A stretch of DNA of 17,254 nt from an uncultured Sphingomonadaceae bacterium (GTDB lineage Bacteria; Pseudomonadota; Alphaproteobacteria; Sphingomonadales; Sphingomonadaceae): assembly GCA_938016505.1 (NCBI GenBank), contig CALLWN010000229.1, positions 1 to 17,254 of the forward strand. The letters run 5' to 3'. Below are positions 1-6,215 of this stretch, piece after piece. The position numbers and the translations under genes are program-made. The notes under the pieces were generated by a model. It did no database searches. It was not told the DNA's origin and worked only from the letters and a program-made list of their open reading frames with translations. Numbering within the stretch: position 1 is the first letter of the stretch; every line of letters begins with the position of its first letter.

Positions 1-29
1 TCTCGACCGCTGAACGGGGCAGGAAGGCC

Positions 30-920
30 ATGCAGGTTGCGATGTCACGAGTTGACGGCGGGCTGAAGGGCTTCGCCGCCCGCAACCCCCTCCTGGTCGC
101 AGGCCTGCTCGCAGTCGGCATTCCCACCCTCGTCGCAGTCGCCACCCAGTCATGGACTCGCGAGGAAGGCGTGCATGGGCCGATCGTGCTCGCCACCGGC
201 GCCTGGCTCATCTGGCGTCGCTCCGACGAGATCCGCCGGGAGGCGGCCCCGGGCAGCTTCTGGCTCTCCTTCGTCGTTCTGCTCGCCGCAGCGGCCCTCT
301 ATGCCTTCGGCCGCGCCTATGGCTTTCTGGTTCTCGAGGTTGGCGCGGTTTACGTCGCAGGCGTCGCGATTGCCTACAGCTTCATCGGCTGGCGCATGCT
401 CCGCAAGCTGTGGTTCCCCATCCTCTACCTCGGCTTCGCCGTGCCGCTTCCCGGATGGCTGCTCGATTCGATCACCCTGCCGCTCAAATATCTGGTGTCC
501 GATATCGTGACCTCGCTTCTCCAGGCGGTTGGCTACCCGATCGTCCAGGTCGGGGTCACCCTCTACATCGCCCAGTACCAGCTCCTGGTCGAGGATGCCT
601 GCGCCGGCCTCAACTCGATCATCAGCCTCACCGCAATCGGACTCTTCTACATCTATCTCTTCCACAACGCCTCGTGGCGCTACGCGCTGCTGCTCGTTGC
701 GCTCGTGCTGCCCATCGCGATCGTCGCCAATGTCATCCGTGTCATCATCCTGGTCCTCATCACCTACTATTTCGGTGACGAGATGGCCCAGGGCTATCTC
801 CACGACACCGCGGGCATCGTCACCTTCGTGTCCGCGCTCCTCCTCATCTTCCTGATCGACGGGCTGCTCACGCCGGTCAGGCGCCTGCTCACGAGGTCGA
901 CCGATGCTCCGGCGGCGTGA
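30..920 (+). CDS. xrtV: Exosortase V, membrane transpeptidase-like sorting enzyme
   Basis: A polytopic inner-membrane protein of 296 residues with about eight hydrophobic segments. Exosortases recognise the C-terminal PEP-CTERM signal of exported proteins and cleave it in a cysteine-dependent reaction. The family's catalytic triad is visible: Cys191 in EDACAGLNS, Arg237 in ANVIRV and His258 in YLHDT. The V subtype is inferred from the V-type EpsI next door, the accessory gene and the PEPxxWA-type substrates downstream. The start is uncertain: the ATG at 30 lies only 2 nt after AGGAAGG (21-27), while the ATG at 42 lies 5 nt after a weaker AGG. The gene overlaps epsI by 17 nt, so the two are co-transcribed. 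A TGA at 11-13 may end an upstream gene of the same operon, but too little of it is visible to call. Confidence 0.93.
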   Translation: MQVAMSRVDGGLKGFAARNPLLVAGLLAVGIPTLVAVATQSWTREEGVHGPIVLATGAWLIWRRSDEIRREAAPGSFWLSFVVLLAAAALYAFGRAYGFLVLEVGAVYVAGVAIAYSFIGWRMLRKLWFPILYLGFAVPLPGWLLDSITLPLKYLVSDIVTSLLQAVGYPIVQVGVTLYIAQYQLLVEDACAGLNSIISLTAIGLFYIYLFHNASWRYALLLVALVLPIAIVANVIRVIILVLITYYFGDEMAQGYLHDTAGIVTFVSALLLIFLIDGLLTPVRRLLTRSTDAPAA

Positions 921-1599
921 TCTCCTGCTCGGCATCCCGCTCCTCGGCGCGGCAGGCGGGGCGTTCGCGCTCAAGCCGCGCAAGTCCCTGCAACTGCTCG
1001 GCGACCGCGAACTCGAAGACGTGGTGCCAAAGCGGATCGGGTCGTGGCAGGTCACGCCCTCCAACGCCTTCATCCTCCCCGAGGCCAGGGAGGGCAGTCT
1101 CGCCGCCACCCTCTACAACCAGCAGCTGACCCGGCTCTACACCGCAGAGGGCGCCATTCCGGTGATGCTCGTCATCGCCTATGGCAGCACCCAGAGCGAC
1201 CTGCTCCAGCTGCATCGCCCCGAAGTCTGCTATCGCGCGGTCGGTTTCACCATCGATCGCTTCGAGCGAGTCGATGTCCCGGTCGGCGGCGCGACGGTCC
1301 CGATGCGGGCGCTGACCGCGCGCGCCAACGAGCGCACCGAACCGATACTCTACTGGACCCGCATCGGCGACATGCTGCCCACCAGCAACAACGAGCAGCG
1401 CCTGATGAAGCTCCAGACCGAGATGGCGGGCTATGTCGCCGACGGCGTCCTCGTCCGGCTGTCGACCGTCGCCGAACCCTCGCCGGAGGTGTTCGACGCC
1501 CTCGAGGCGTTCGCAGTCGCGCTCCTCACCTCCATGTCGGGCCCGCCGCTCGAAGCACTCGTCGGCCGCCCGACCGCGCGCGCCATCAAGCAGACATGA
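904..1599 (+). CDS. epsI: Exosortase-associated protein EpsI, V-type
   Basis: A protein of 231 residues that begins with a basic stretch and a hydrophobic segment (RRRDLLLGIPLLGAAGGAFAL, residues 3-23), giving an export signal or membrane anchor with a twin-arginine-like start. The EpsI hallmark HRPEVCY lies at residues 104-110. EpsI proteins are encoded next to or fused to exosortases and are thought to assist sorting or exopolysaccharide export; the biochemical role is not established. The ATG at 904 is preceded by GAGG at 893-896 with good spacing and lies inside the end of xrtV, which supports translational coupling. The protein ends shortly before a convergent gene on the other strand. 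Confidence 0.9.
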   Translation: MLRRRDLLLGIPLLGAAGGAFALKPRKSLQLLGDRELEDVVPKRIGSWQVTPSNAFILPEAREGSLAATLYNQQLTRLYTAEGAIPVMLVIAYGSTQSDLLQLHRPEVCYRAVGFTIDRFERVDVPVGGATVPMRALTARANERTEPILYWTRIGDMLPTSNNEQRLMKLQTEMAGYVADGVLVRLSTVAEPSPEVFDALEAFAVALLTSMSGPPLEALVGRPTARAIKQT

Positions 1600-1673
1600 A
1601 CATCCTGATGGCGCCAGCCGGCTCCACGCCACAGCCCCTGTCAGCGGCCAGCCAACCGGCGCAGACCCCGCCG

Positions 1674-1937
1674 TCAGTCGCGGAAGTCGGTGAAGGGCTT
1701 CAGCACCAGGTAGATGAACGCGAGGACAGCCGCGATGCCGCCGGCGGCCGCCACATGATAGAGCATGTTGCCCTGTTCAACCGCCGCATTGCCCACCTGG
1801 TTCAAGACGGCAAGCGCAACAGATGCCCCCAGATACTGCCACAGGCTGTCGCGCGCCGGGCCAACGGAGCGCTGGAGAAACAGAACGATGAGTCCAGCGA
1901 AGATCGCAACCGTGACCCAATCGTAAACGGTTTCCAT
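1674..1937 (-). CDS. XrtV sorting system accessory protein (small membrane protein)
   Basis: A protein of 87 residues beginning METVYDWVTVAIFAGLIVLFLQRS. It has a first hydrophobic segment at about residues 8-21, a middle amphipathic segment (about 34-45) and a last segment at about 61-79, then a charged tail ending TDFRD. I recognise the N-terminal pattern as that of the small protein repeatedly found beside exosortase V in sphingomonads; its function is unknown. The start at 1937 is chosen because an AAGGA-type ribosome site lies just upstream and the family begins at this Met. A longer reading to 2090 would add about 51 Pro/Arg-rich residues and is unlikely. The gene is convergent with epsI and divergent from the sugar transferase, so it has its own promoter somewhere in 1938-2089. 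Confidence 0.8.
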   Translation of the reverse strand: METVYDWVTVAIFAGLIVLFLQRSVGPARDSLWQYLGASVALAVLNQVGNAAVEQGNMLYHVAAAGGIAAVLAFIYLVLKPFTDFRD

Positions 1938-2089
1938 CGCCCAGCATCCTTCCGGCCTCGGGCGTCCGGCACGCAACCCCGGTCGCCCGGACCCCGGTGG
2001 TCCGCTAGCCGCAACTGCAGTGGCTCGCAACCGCAGCTGCTTCCGGTTTGTAACGAAGCTCGCATTTTTGCAGATGGGCAAAGGCGGCA

Positions 2090-3568
2090 ATGCCGGGCGT
2101 GACCACCACGTCCCCGACCGCCGCCGCTGCCGGCCACACCGTGCCTGCGATCGAGGAGGCGAGGCTTCCGATCGATTTCGTGGTCTTCATGATCCGGGTG
2201 CTCGAGTTCCTGCTCGTGCTCGCCTCGGGCGCAGTCGCGCTCTATCTCTGGAGCGAGGTCATCCCGGCGGCAGAGCTCGCCGACTATCTGCGCGTCATCC
2301 TCGGCGGCGCGCTCCTCTTCGGCCTCATTGCCGAGATCGTCGGCACCTACGATCTCGACGCGCAATTCTCGCTGCGCCGGGCCTGGCAGCGCCTCTTCAC
2401 CAGCTGGGGCATGGTCGCGCTCTTCCTGATCACCACCGGGTTCCTCCTCAAGGTCTCGGCCGACTTCTCGCGCGGGTGGGCGCTCACCTGGTTCGTCACC
2501 GGCGGCGTCATGCTCGCCGGCAGCCGCGCCGCGCTCACGCTCTGGCTGCGTCGGCTCAAGGGTCGCGGCGTGTTCGACAGCCGCGCCGTCATCTTCGGCG
2601 CCAGCGAGCAGGGCCAGCGCCTCGCCGGCTATATCCGCGGCAACGACCGCCTCACCATCTCGCTGCTCGGCTTCTTCGACGACCGCCGCGATGGCCGAGT
2701 TCCCGTCGTCGTCGATGACCTGCCGGTGTTTGGCACCTCGGACGATCTCGTCGCCGCCATCCGCGAGGGCCTCATCGACCAGGTGATCGTCGCCCTCCCC
2801 TGGTCGGCCGAAGAGCGGATCCGCAGTGTCGTCGCCAAGCTCGCGCTCACCCCGGTCCGCATCCGGCTCGCGCCCGATCTCGCCAGTTTTGCCTTCGCCC
2901 ACCGGCCGATGGTCCTCCTCGGCGATCTCCCCGTCCTCACCCTGTTCGAGCGCCCGATCTCGGGCACCGATGCCATCATCAAGCGCGCCGAGGATGTCAT
3001 CCTGACCCTCGCCATCCTCGCCGTACTCTGGCCGATCCTCGTCATCACCGCGATCGCCATCCGTCTCGACAGCCCGGGCCCCATCTTCTTCCGCCAGCCG
3101 CGCGAGGGCTTCAACAACCGCCTGTTCGACGTGCTCAAGTTCCGCTCGATGACCCACGACCAATGCGAGACCGACGGCATCCGCCAGGCGACGAAAGGCG
3201 ACAAGCGCGTGACCCGGGTCGGCGCCTTCATCCGCCGGACCTCGATCGACGAGCTGCCCCAGCTGCTCAACGTTCTCAAGGGCGACATGTCGCTGGTCGG
3301 TCCACGTCCTCACGCGCCCTCCACGCGCGCCGGCGGCCGGCTGTTCCACGAGGTCGTCCAGACCTACGCCGCCCGCCACAAGGTCAAGCCCGGCATGACC
3401 GGTTGGGCCCAGGTCTGCGGCTTCCGCGGCGAGACCGACACCGAAGACAAGCTCAAGAAGCGGGTCGAGCACGACCTCCACTATATCGAAAACTGGTCGG
3501 TCGGCTTCGACCTCTACATCCTGTTCCGGACCATCTTTGCCGTCCTCGCGCCGAAGAACGCCTTCTGA
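2090..3568 (+). CDS. Undecaprenyl-phosphate sugar-1-phosphate transferase (WcaJ-like)
   Basis: A protein of 492 residues with the layout of polyprenyl glycosylphosphotransferases that start exopolysaccharide synthesis by moving a sugar 1-phosphate (probably glucose) from a UDP-sugar to undecaprenyl phosphate at the inner membrane. Hydrophobic segments at about 28-52, 65-83, 105-122 and 131-148 precede a cytoplasmic nucleotide-binding-like region (VIFGASEQGQ, about 167-176). A further membrane segment at about 301-324 precedes the catalytic domain, which shows KFRSM (350-354), the DELPQLLNVLKGDMSLVGPRP block (387-407) and KPGMTGWAQV (433-442). AAGG lies 5 nt before the ATG. Its place between the exosortase genes and sorted proteins links exopolysaccharide and protein sorting, as is common in these systems. 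The exact sugar cannot be told from the sequence. Confidence 0.9.
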   Translation: MPGVTTTSPTAAAAGHTVPAIEEARLPIDFVVFMIRVLEFLLVLASGAVALYLWSEVIPAAELADYLRVILGGALLFGLIAEIVGTYDLDAQFSLRRAWQRLFTSWGMVALFLITTGFLLKVSADFSRGWALTWFVTGGVMLAGSRAALTLWLRRLKGRGVFDSRAVIFGASEQGQRLAGYIRGNDRLTISLLGFFDDRRDGRVPVVVDDLPVFGTSDDLVAAIREGLIDQVIVALPWSAEERIRSVVAKLALTPVRIRLAPDLASFAFAHRPMVLLGDLPVLTLFERPISGTDAIIKRAEDVILTLAILAVLWPILVITAIAIRLDSPGPIFFRQPREGFNNRLFDVLKFRSMTHDQCETDGIRQATKGDKRVTRVGAFIRRTSIDELPQLLNVLKGDMSLVGPRPHAPSTRAGGRLFHEVVQTYAARHKVKPGMTGWAQVCGFRGETDTEDKLKKRVEHDLHYIENWSVGFDLYILFRTIFAVLAPKNAF

Positions 3569-3620
3569 GCGCGCTGCCGCTCCGGGTCGCCGATTGGCTG
3601 ACAATTGTTAATTCGATTGC

Positions 3621-3647
3621 CGACCTGTAAAAAAAATTGACAGGTCG
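3621..3647 (+). promoter_or_regulatory. Putative activator binding palindrome, copy 1
   Basis: Perfect 8-bp arms CGACCTGT (3621-3628) and ACAGGTCG (3640-3647) enclose an A-rich 11-nt centre. The inner 19 nt (3625-3643) match the palindrome upstream of the next paralog at 15 of 19 positions. It is centred about 97 bp before the predicted start of transcription, where enhancer sites for sigma-54 activators usually lie. Function is inferred from position and conservation. Confidence 0.6.
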
Positions 3648-3676
3648 GGCGCGATGTCAAATCGGCAATGTCACCA

Positions 3677-3689
3677 ATTCAAGGGGTTG
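3677..3689 (+). promoter_or_regulatory. Putative IHF site, copy 1
   Basis: ATTCAAGGGGTTG matches the IHF consensus WATCAANNNNTTR at all but one of the nine specified positions. It lies midway between the upstream palindrome and the -24/-12 element, the usual place for a DNA-bending site in sigma-54 promoters. The equivalent site recurs at 4645-4657 with the same spacing. Confidence 0.45.
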
Positions 3690-3703
3690 CCGTGGCCCCG
3701 AAG

Positions 3704-3720
3704 TTGGCACGACTCTTGCA
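3704..3720 (+). promoter_or_regulatory. Sigma-54 (-24/-12) promoter of first PEPxxWA gene
   Basis: TTGGCACGACTCTTGCA is a full match to the RpoN consensus TTGGCACG-N4-TTGCW, with exactly 10 nt between the GG and GC pairs. Transcription would start near 3731, giving a leader of about 34 nt before the ATG at 3765. Sigma-54 promoters need an ATP-dependent enhancer-binding activator, and none is encoded in this window. Confidence 0.85.
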
Positions 3721-3764
3721 GGGTGATTGGTGACGCCAGTTCCGCGTTCGAGATGGAGGATCAC

Positions 3765-4466
3765 ATGCACATGAAGTCCCTGGCTCGTACCGTCCTTGCC
3801 GGAGCCACCCTTGCGCTTGCCGTGTCGTCGGTGCCCGCGGCTGCGGTGACCACCTTCCGCCAGTTCCAGCAGTCCAACCCGCTCGTCGAGAATTTCGTCT
3901 ACACGAACGCGGCGACGAGCACCTTCTCCGGTACCTACGCGCTCGGGCTGTCCACGCCCCGCTTCGGCGTCCCGCCGATCTTCTTCCCGGTGACGGTCAC
4001 GATCAACGCCTCGACCACTGCCCCGCTGATGGTCATGACCTCGACCACTTCGGCGCAGCCCGGCTGGGCGGGCACCATCACGCTGACCACCACCGATCCG
4101 CTCGTCCCCGGTGGCAATCTGCTGACCGTCACCTTCGCCGGTGGCGTGGCCCAGTTCGAGAATGACGGCACCGGCAACTGGTCGGCAGCGCTCGCGCTCG
4201 CCGCGCCGAGCGTCCCGGTGGTCCCCGGCGGATCGTTCATCGCCTACCTGACCGACTATCTCCCGCAGAAGTGGATCGAGGGTTCGAACCAGAACAACTT
4301 CGCGGTCAGCTTCTCGGGTGGCGAGACGATCGACGGTCCCTATGCTGCCACCGGCACCTTCGCTGCCGTCGTCCCCGAGCCCGCCACCTGGGCGATGCTC
4401 ATCGCCGGCTTCGGCCTGGTCGGCTTCGCTGCGCGTCGCCGCCGGGTCGCCGCCTCGATCGCCTGA
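3765..4466 (+). CDS. PEPxxWA-CTERM exported protein, first tandem paralog
   Basis: A precursor of 233 residues. The N-terminal signal peptide (basic start, hydrophobic core at about 9-24, AAA cleavage region near residues 25-27) targets it for secretion. The C-terminal sorting signal is VPEPATWA (203-210), a hydrophobic helix (LIAGFGLVGFAA), then RRRR and a short tail, as expected for an exosortase V substrate. The mature region of about 175 residues is rich in Thr, Ser, Gly and aromatics with no cysteine, consistent with a beta-rich extracellular protein; I recognise no domain of known function. GGAGG at 3755-3759 lies 5 nt before the ATG chosen; the ATG at 3771 is an alternative. It is transcribed from its own sigma-54 promoter and closed by a strong terminator. 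The next gene is a close paralog. Confidence 0.9.
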   Translation: MHMKSLARTVLAGATLALAVSSVPAAAVTTFRQFQQSNPLVENFVYTNAATSTFSGTYALGLSTPRFGVPPIFFPVTVTINASTTAPLMVMTSTTSAQPGWAGTITLTTTDPLVPGGNLLTVTFAGGVAQFENDGTGNWSAALALAAPSVPVVPGGSFIAYLTDYLPQKWIEGSNQNNFAVSFSGGETIDGPYAATGTFAAVVPEPATWAMLIAGFGLVGFAARRRRVAASIA

Positions 4467-4493
4467 TCGCCCATCACATCGGGTGTCATCCGG

Positions 4494-4530
4494 AACGCCG
4501 GGCTCCTCTCGCCGAGGAGTCCGGCGTTTC
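4494..4530 (+). terminator. Rho-independent terminator after first PEPxxWA gene
   Basis: Arms AACGCCGGGCTCCTC (4494-4508) and GAGGAGTCCGGCGTT (4514-4528) pair over 15 bp with one G-U pair and a 5-nt loop; a short T-rich stretch follows. It separates the two paralogs into independent transcripts. Confidence 0.8.
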
Positions 4531-4591
4531 TCGTGTCTGGTACGTCTCCAACGGGTCTCGGGTCCATGACAGATCTGCAACTGGCCCGCTC

Positions 4592-4612
4592 GCTGTAAAA
4601 CAATCTTACAGC
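4592..4612 (+). promoter_or_regulatory. Putative activator binding palindrome, copy 2
   Basis: Arms GCTGTAA (4592-4598) and TTACAGC (4606-4612) surround AACAATC. The 19-nt core at 4593-4611 shares CTGTAAAA and ACAG with copy 1. It ends 61 nt before the -24 element; copy 1 ends 60 nt before its own. This near-identical placement is the main argument that both are activator sites. Confidence 0.6.
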
Positions 4613-4644
4613 CTGCGGCGGATGACATTTTTCGGTCTCAATGG

Positions 4645-4657
4645 ATTCAATGGGTTA
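4645..4657 (+). promoter_or_regulatory. Putative IHF site, copy 2
   Basis: ATTCAATGGGTTA fits the IHF consensus WATCAANNNNTTR with one mismatch. It starts 28 nt before the -24 element, against 27 nt for copy 1. Confidence 0.45.
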
Positions 4658-4672
4658 GATCTTGAACCGGGG

Positions 4673-4689
4673 TTGGCATGGTTCTTGCT
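4673..4689 (+). promoter_or_regulatory. Sigma-54 (-24/-12) promoter of second PEPxxWA gene
   Basis: TTGGCATGGTTCTTGCT matches the RpoN consensus with one change (C to T at the end of TTGGCAC) and keeps exactly 10 nt between GG and GC. The predicted start near 4700 leaves a leader of about 48 nt before the ATG at 4748. Confidence 0.8.
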
Positions 4690-4747
4690 GGTCCGAGCGC
4701 AGGGGCCGGTCTGGGTTCCGGCTCCTGAACCGCAAGAGGAGAGTTTC

Positions 4748-5446
4748 ATGTCGCGTTTCCTGAAGTTGGGCGTTGCCGCCGCCGCGTTCGCCGGCATGCT
4801 TGCCGCGCCGGCTGCCGCCGTCACCACCTTCCGCCAGTTCCAGCAGTCCAACCCGTTCGTCGAGAATTTCGTCTACATGAACGCGGCGACGAGCACCTTC
4901 TCCGGCAGCTACAATCTGGCCCTGTCGACCCCACGCTTTGGCGTCCCGCCGATCTTCTTCCCGGTGACGGTCACGATCAACGCGTCGACCACTGCCCCGC
5001 TGGTCATGATGACCTCGTCCACCTCGGGTCAGGCCGGCTGGGCGGGCACCATCACCGTCACGACGACCGACCCGGTCGTCCCCGGCGGCAACCTGCTCAC
5101 CGTGACCTTCGCGGGCGCGGTCGCCCAGTTCGAGAATGACGGCACCGGCAACTGGTCGGCAGCGCTCGCGCTCGCCGCGCCGAACGCGCCGGTCAACCCC
5201 GGTGACCCATTCATCGCCTACCTCACGAGCTACCTGCCGCAAGCCTGGATCCAGTCTTCGAACCAGAACAACTTCGCGGTCAGCTTCTCGGGTGGCAACG
5301 CCATCGAAGGTCCCTATGCCGCCACCGGCACCTTCGCTGCCGTCAACATCGTCCCCGAGCCCGCCACCTGGGCGATGCTCATCGCCGGCTTCGGCCTGGT
5401 CGGCTTCGCCGCCCGTCGCCGCCGCGCGGTCGCCTCGATCGCCTGA
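4748..5446 (+). CDS. PEPxxWA-CTERM exported protein, second tandem paralog
   Basis: A precursor of 232 residues. Its signal peptide (MSRFLKLGVAAAAFAGMLAAP, cleavage near residue 24) differs clearly from that of the first paralog, yet from TTFRQFQQSNP onward the two proteins are nearly the same: I count roughly 30 differences over about 205 aligned residues, plus two extra residues (Asn-Ile) just before the sorting signal. The C-terminal signal VPEPATWA (202-209), hydrophobic helix and RRRR tail are kept. AGGAG at 4737-4741 lies 6 nt before the ATG, and longer in-frame starts upstream would read through the promoter. The mature part has no recognised domain and no cysteine. The protein is probably sorted by the exosortase encoded at the left end and placed at the cell surface or in the matrix. 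Confidence 0.92.
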   Translation: MSRFLKLGVAAAAFAGMLAAPAAAVTTFRQFQQSNPFVENFVYMNAATSTFSGSYNLALSTPRFGVPPIFFPVTVTINASTTAPLVMMTSSTSGQAGWAGTITVTTTDPVVPGGNLLTVTFAGAVAQFENDGTGNWSAALALAAPNAPVNPGDPFIAYLTSYLPQAWIQSSNQNNFAVSFSGGNAIEGPYAATGTFAAVNIVPEPATWAMLIAGFGLVGFAARRRRAVASIA

Positions 5447-5467
5447 GCCGCACCGGTTCGTCCGCAG

Positions 5468-5498
5468 GGGCGGGTCTCCTTCCGGAGGCCCGCCCTTC
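5468..5498. terminator. Terminator hairpin between convergent genes
   Basis: GGGCGGGTCTCC (5468-5479) pairs with GGAGGCCCGCCC (5484-5495) over 12 bp including one T-G pair, with a TTCC loop. The following T run is short (TT). It lies between the second PEPxxWA gene and convergent pdxH and probably serves the former. Confidence 0.6.
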
Positions 5499-5523
5499 GC
5501 GCGTCAGGGCCGGGGCAAGCCGG

Positions 5524-6108
5524 TCAGGGGTAGAGCAGGCCCCTGGTCCAGCCGTCATCACCGCGCGCGTAGCGCTCGCGATGATGCTGGCGGCCTTCCC
5601 GGTCCTCCCAGAACTCGATCCACCTTGGCGCCATCCGGAAGCCGGACCAGAAGGGCGGCCGTGGCACTTCGCCCGGAAAGCGCGCCGCCATCTCGCCCAG
5701 CCGCGCCTCGAAGGTCGCGCGCGAATCGAGCGGCTCCGACTGCGCCGAAGCCCAGGCCGAAAGCTGGCTCGCCCGCGGCCGGGTCGCGAAATAGCCGTCG
5801 GCCTCGGCGTCTTCCACCAGCGCCACCGGACCCTGCAGCCGCACCTGACGCCGCAGCGACTTCCAGTGAAAGCACAGCGCCGCCTCGGCCACATCGCCAA
5901 GCTGGCGCCCCTTGGCGCTCCCGAGGTTGGTGTAGAACACAAACCCCCTGGCATCGAACCCCTTCATCAGCACCATCCGCACATCGGGCCGCAGCGCGCC
6001 ATCACCCTCCCGCGCAACCGTCGCCAGCGCGCAGGCATTGGGGTCGTTTCTCTCGGTCGCCTCGGCCTCCTCGAGCCAGCGGGCGAAACGGATCACGGGA
6101 TCGTCCAT
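5524..6108 (-). CDS. pdxH: Pyridoxamine 5'-phosphate oxidase
   Basis: A protein of 194 residues, slightly shorter than the E. coli enzyme but complete. It uses FMN and oxygen to convert pyridoxine or pyridoxamine 5'-phosphate to pyridoxal 5'-phosphate in the cytoplasm, the last step of vitamin B6 synthesis and salvage. Family blocks in order: RMVLMKGFDARGFVFYTN (44-61), SAKGRQL (64-70), FHWKSLRRQVRLQG (80-93), RPRASQLSAWASAQSE (110-125), and the C-terminal IEFWEDREGRQHHR region (164-177) with the conserved R-x-H substrate-binding pair at Arg173 and His175. The ending GLLYP departs slightly from the usual R-L-x-P. The gene is divergent from dnaJ and convergent with the PEPxxWA gene, so it is a single-gene transcript. 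Confidence 0.94.
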   Translation of the reverse strand: MDDPVIRFARWLEEAEATERNDPNACALATVAREGDGALRPDVRMVLMKGFDARGFVFYTNLGSAKGRQLGDVAEAALCFHWKSLRRQVRLQGPVALVEDAEADGYFATRPRASQLSAWASAQSEPLDSRATFEARLGEMAARFPGEVPRPPFWSGFRMAPRWIEFWEDREGRQHHRERYARGDDGWTRGLLYP

Positions 6109-6127
6109 GGCGCCGCCCTAGGCCTGC

Positions 6128-6156
6128 TTGCGGGCGTCTGCAATGCGACCTACATA
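6128..6156 (+). promoter_or_regulatory. Candidate sigma-70-type promoter for the dnaJ-aroC run
   Basis: TTGCGG (6128-6133) and TACATA (6151-6156) are separated by exactly 17 nt and point toward the gene that starts at 6216. Promoter prediction by eye in GC-rich DNA is weak evidence. Confidence 0.35.
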
Positions 6157-6215
6157 GCTGTGGCATTCCTGCAACAGTAGGCGCACCCGCCCGGACCCTC
6201 TAGACACGGCACGAG

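Larger units (their letters stand above)
3670..3734. repeat. 9-bp inverted repeat flanking the sigma-54 promoter
   Basis: GTCACCAAT at 3670-3678 is perfectly inverted as ATTGGTGAC at 3726-3734, with 47 nt between. The pair brackets the -24/-12 element and its right arm covers the predicted transcription start. It could be a pair of repressor half-sites or chance. I saw no equivalent around the second paralog's promoter. Confidence 0.4.

Noticed and set aside
1596..2102. Plus-strand frame starting in ATGA overlap with the end of epsI
   Set aside because: The overlap looks attractive, but most of the frame is antisense to the accessory gene, its composition is irregular and it resembles no protein I know.
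3621..3647. Hairpin after the sugar transferase as a rho-independent terminator
   Set aside because: The A-rich run is in the loop and no T run follows the stem; the placement relative to the sigma-54 promoter fits an activator site better.
6161..6180. TGGCAT...TGCA in the pdxH-dnaJ gap as another sigma-54 promoter
   Set aside because: The GG and GC pairs are not separated by 10 nt, so it lacks the required -24/-12 spacing.
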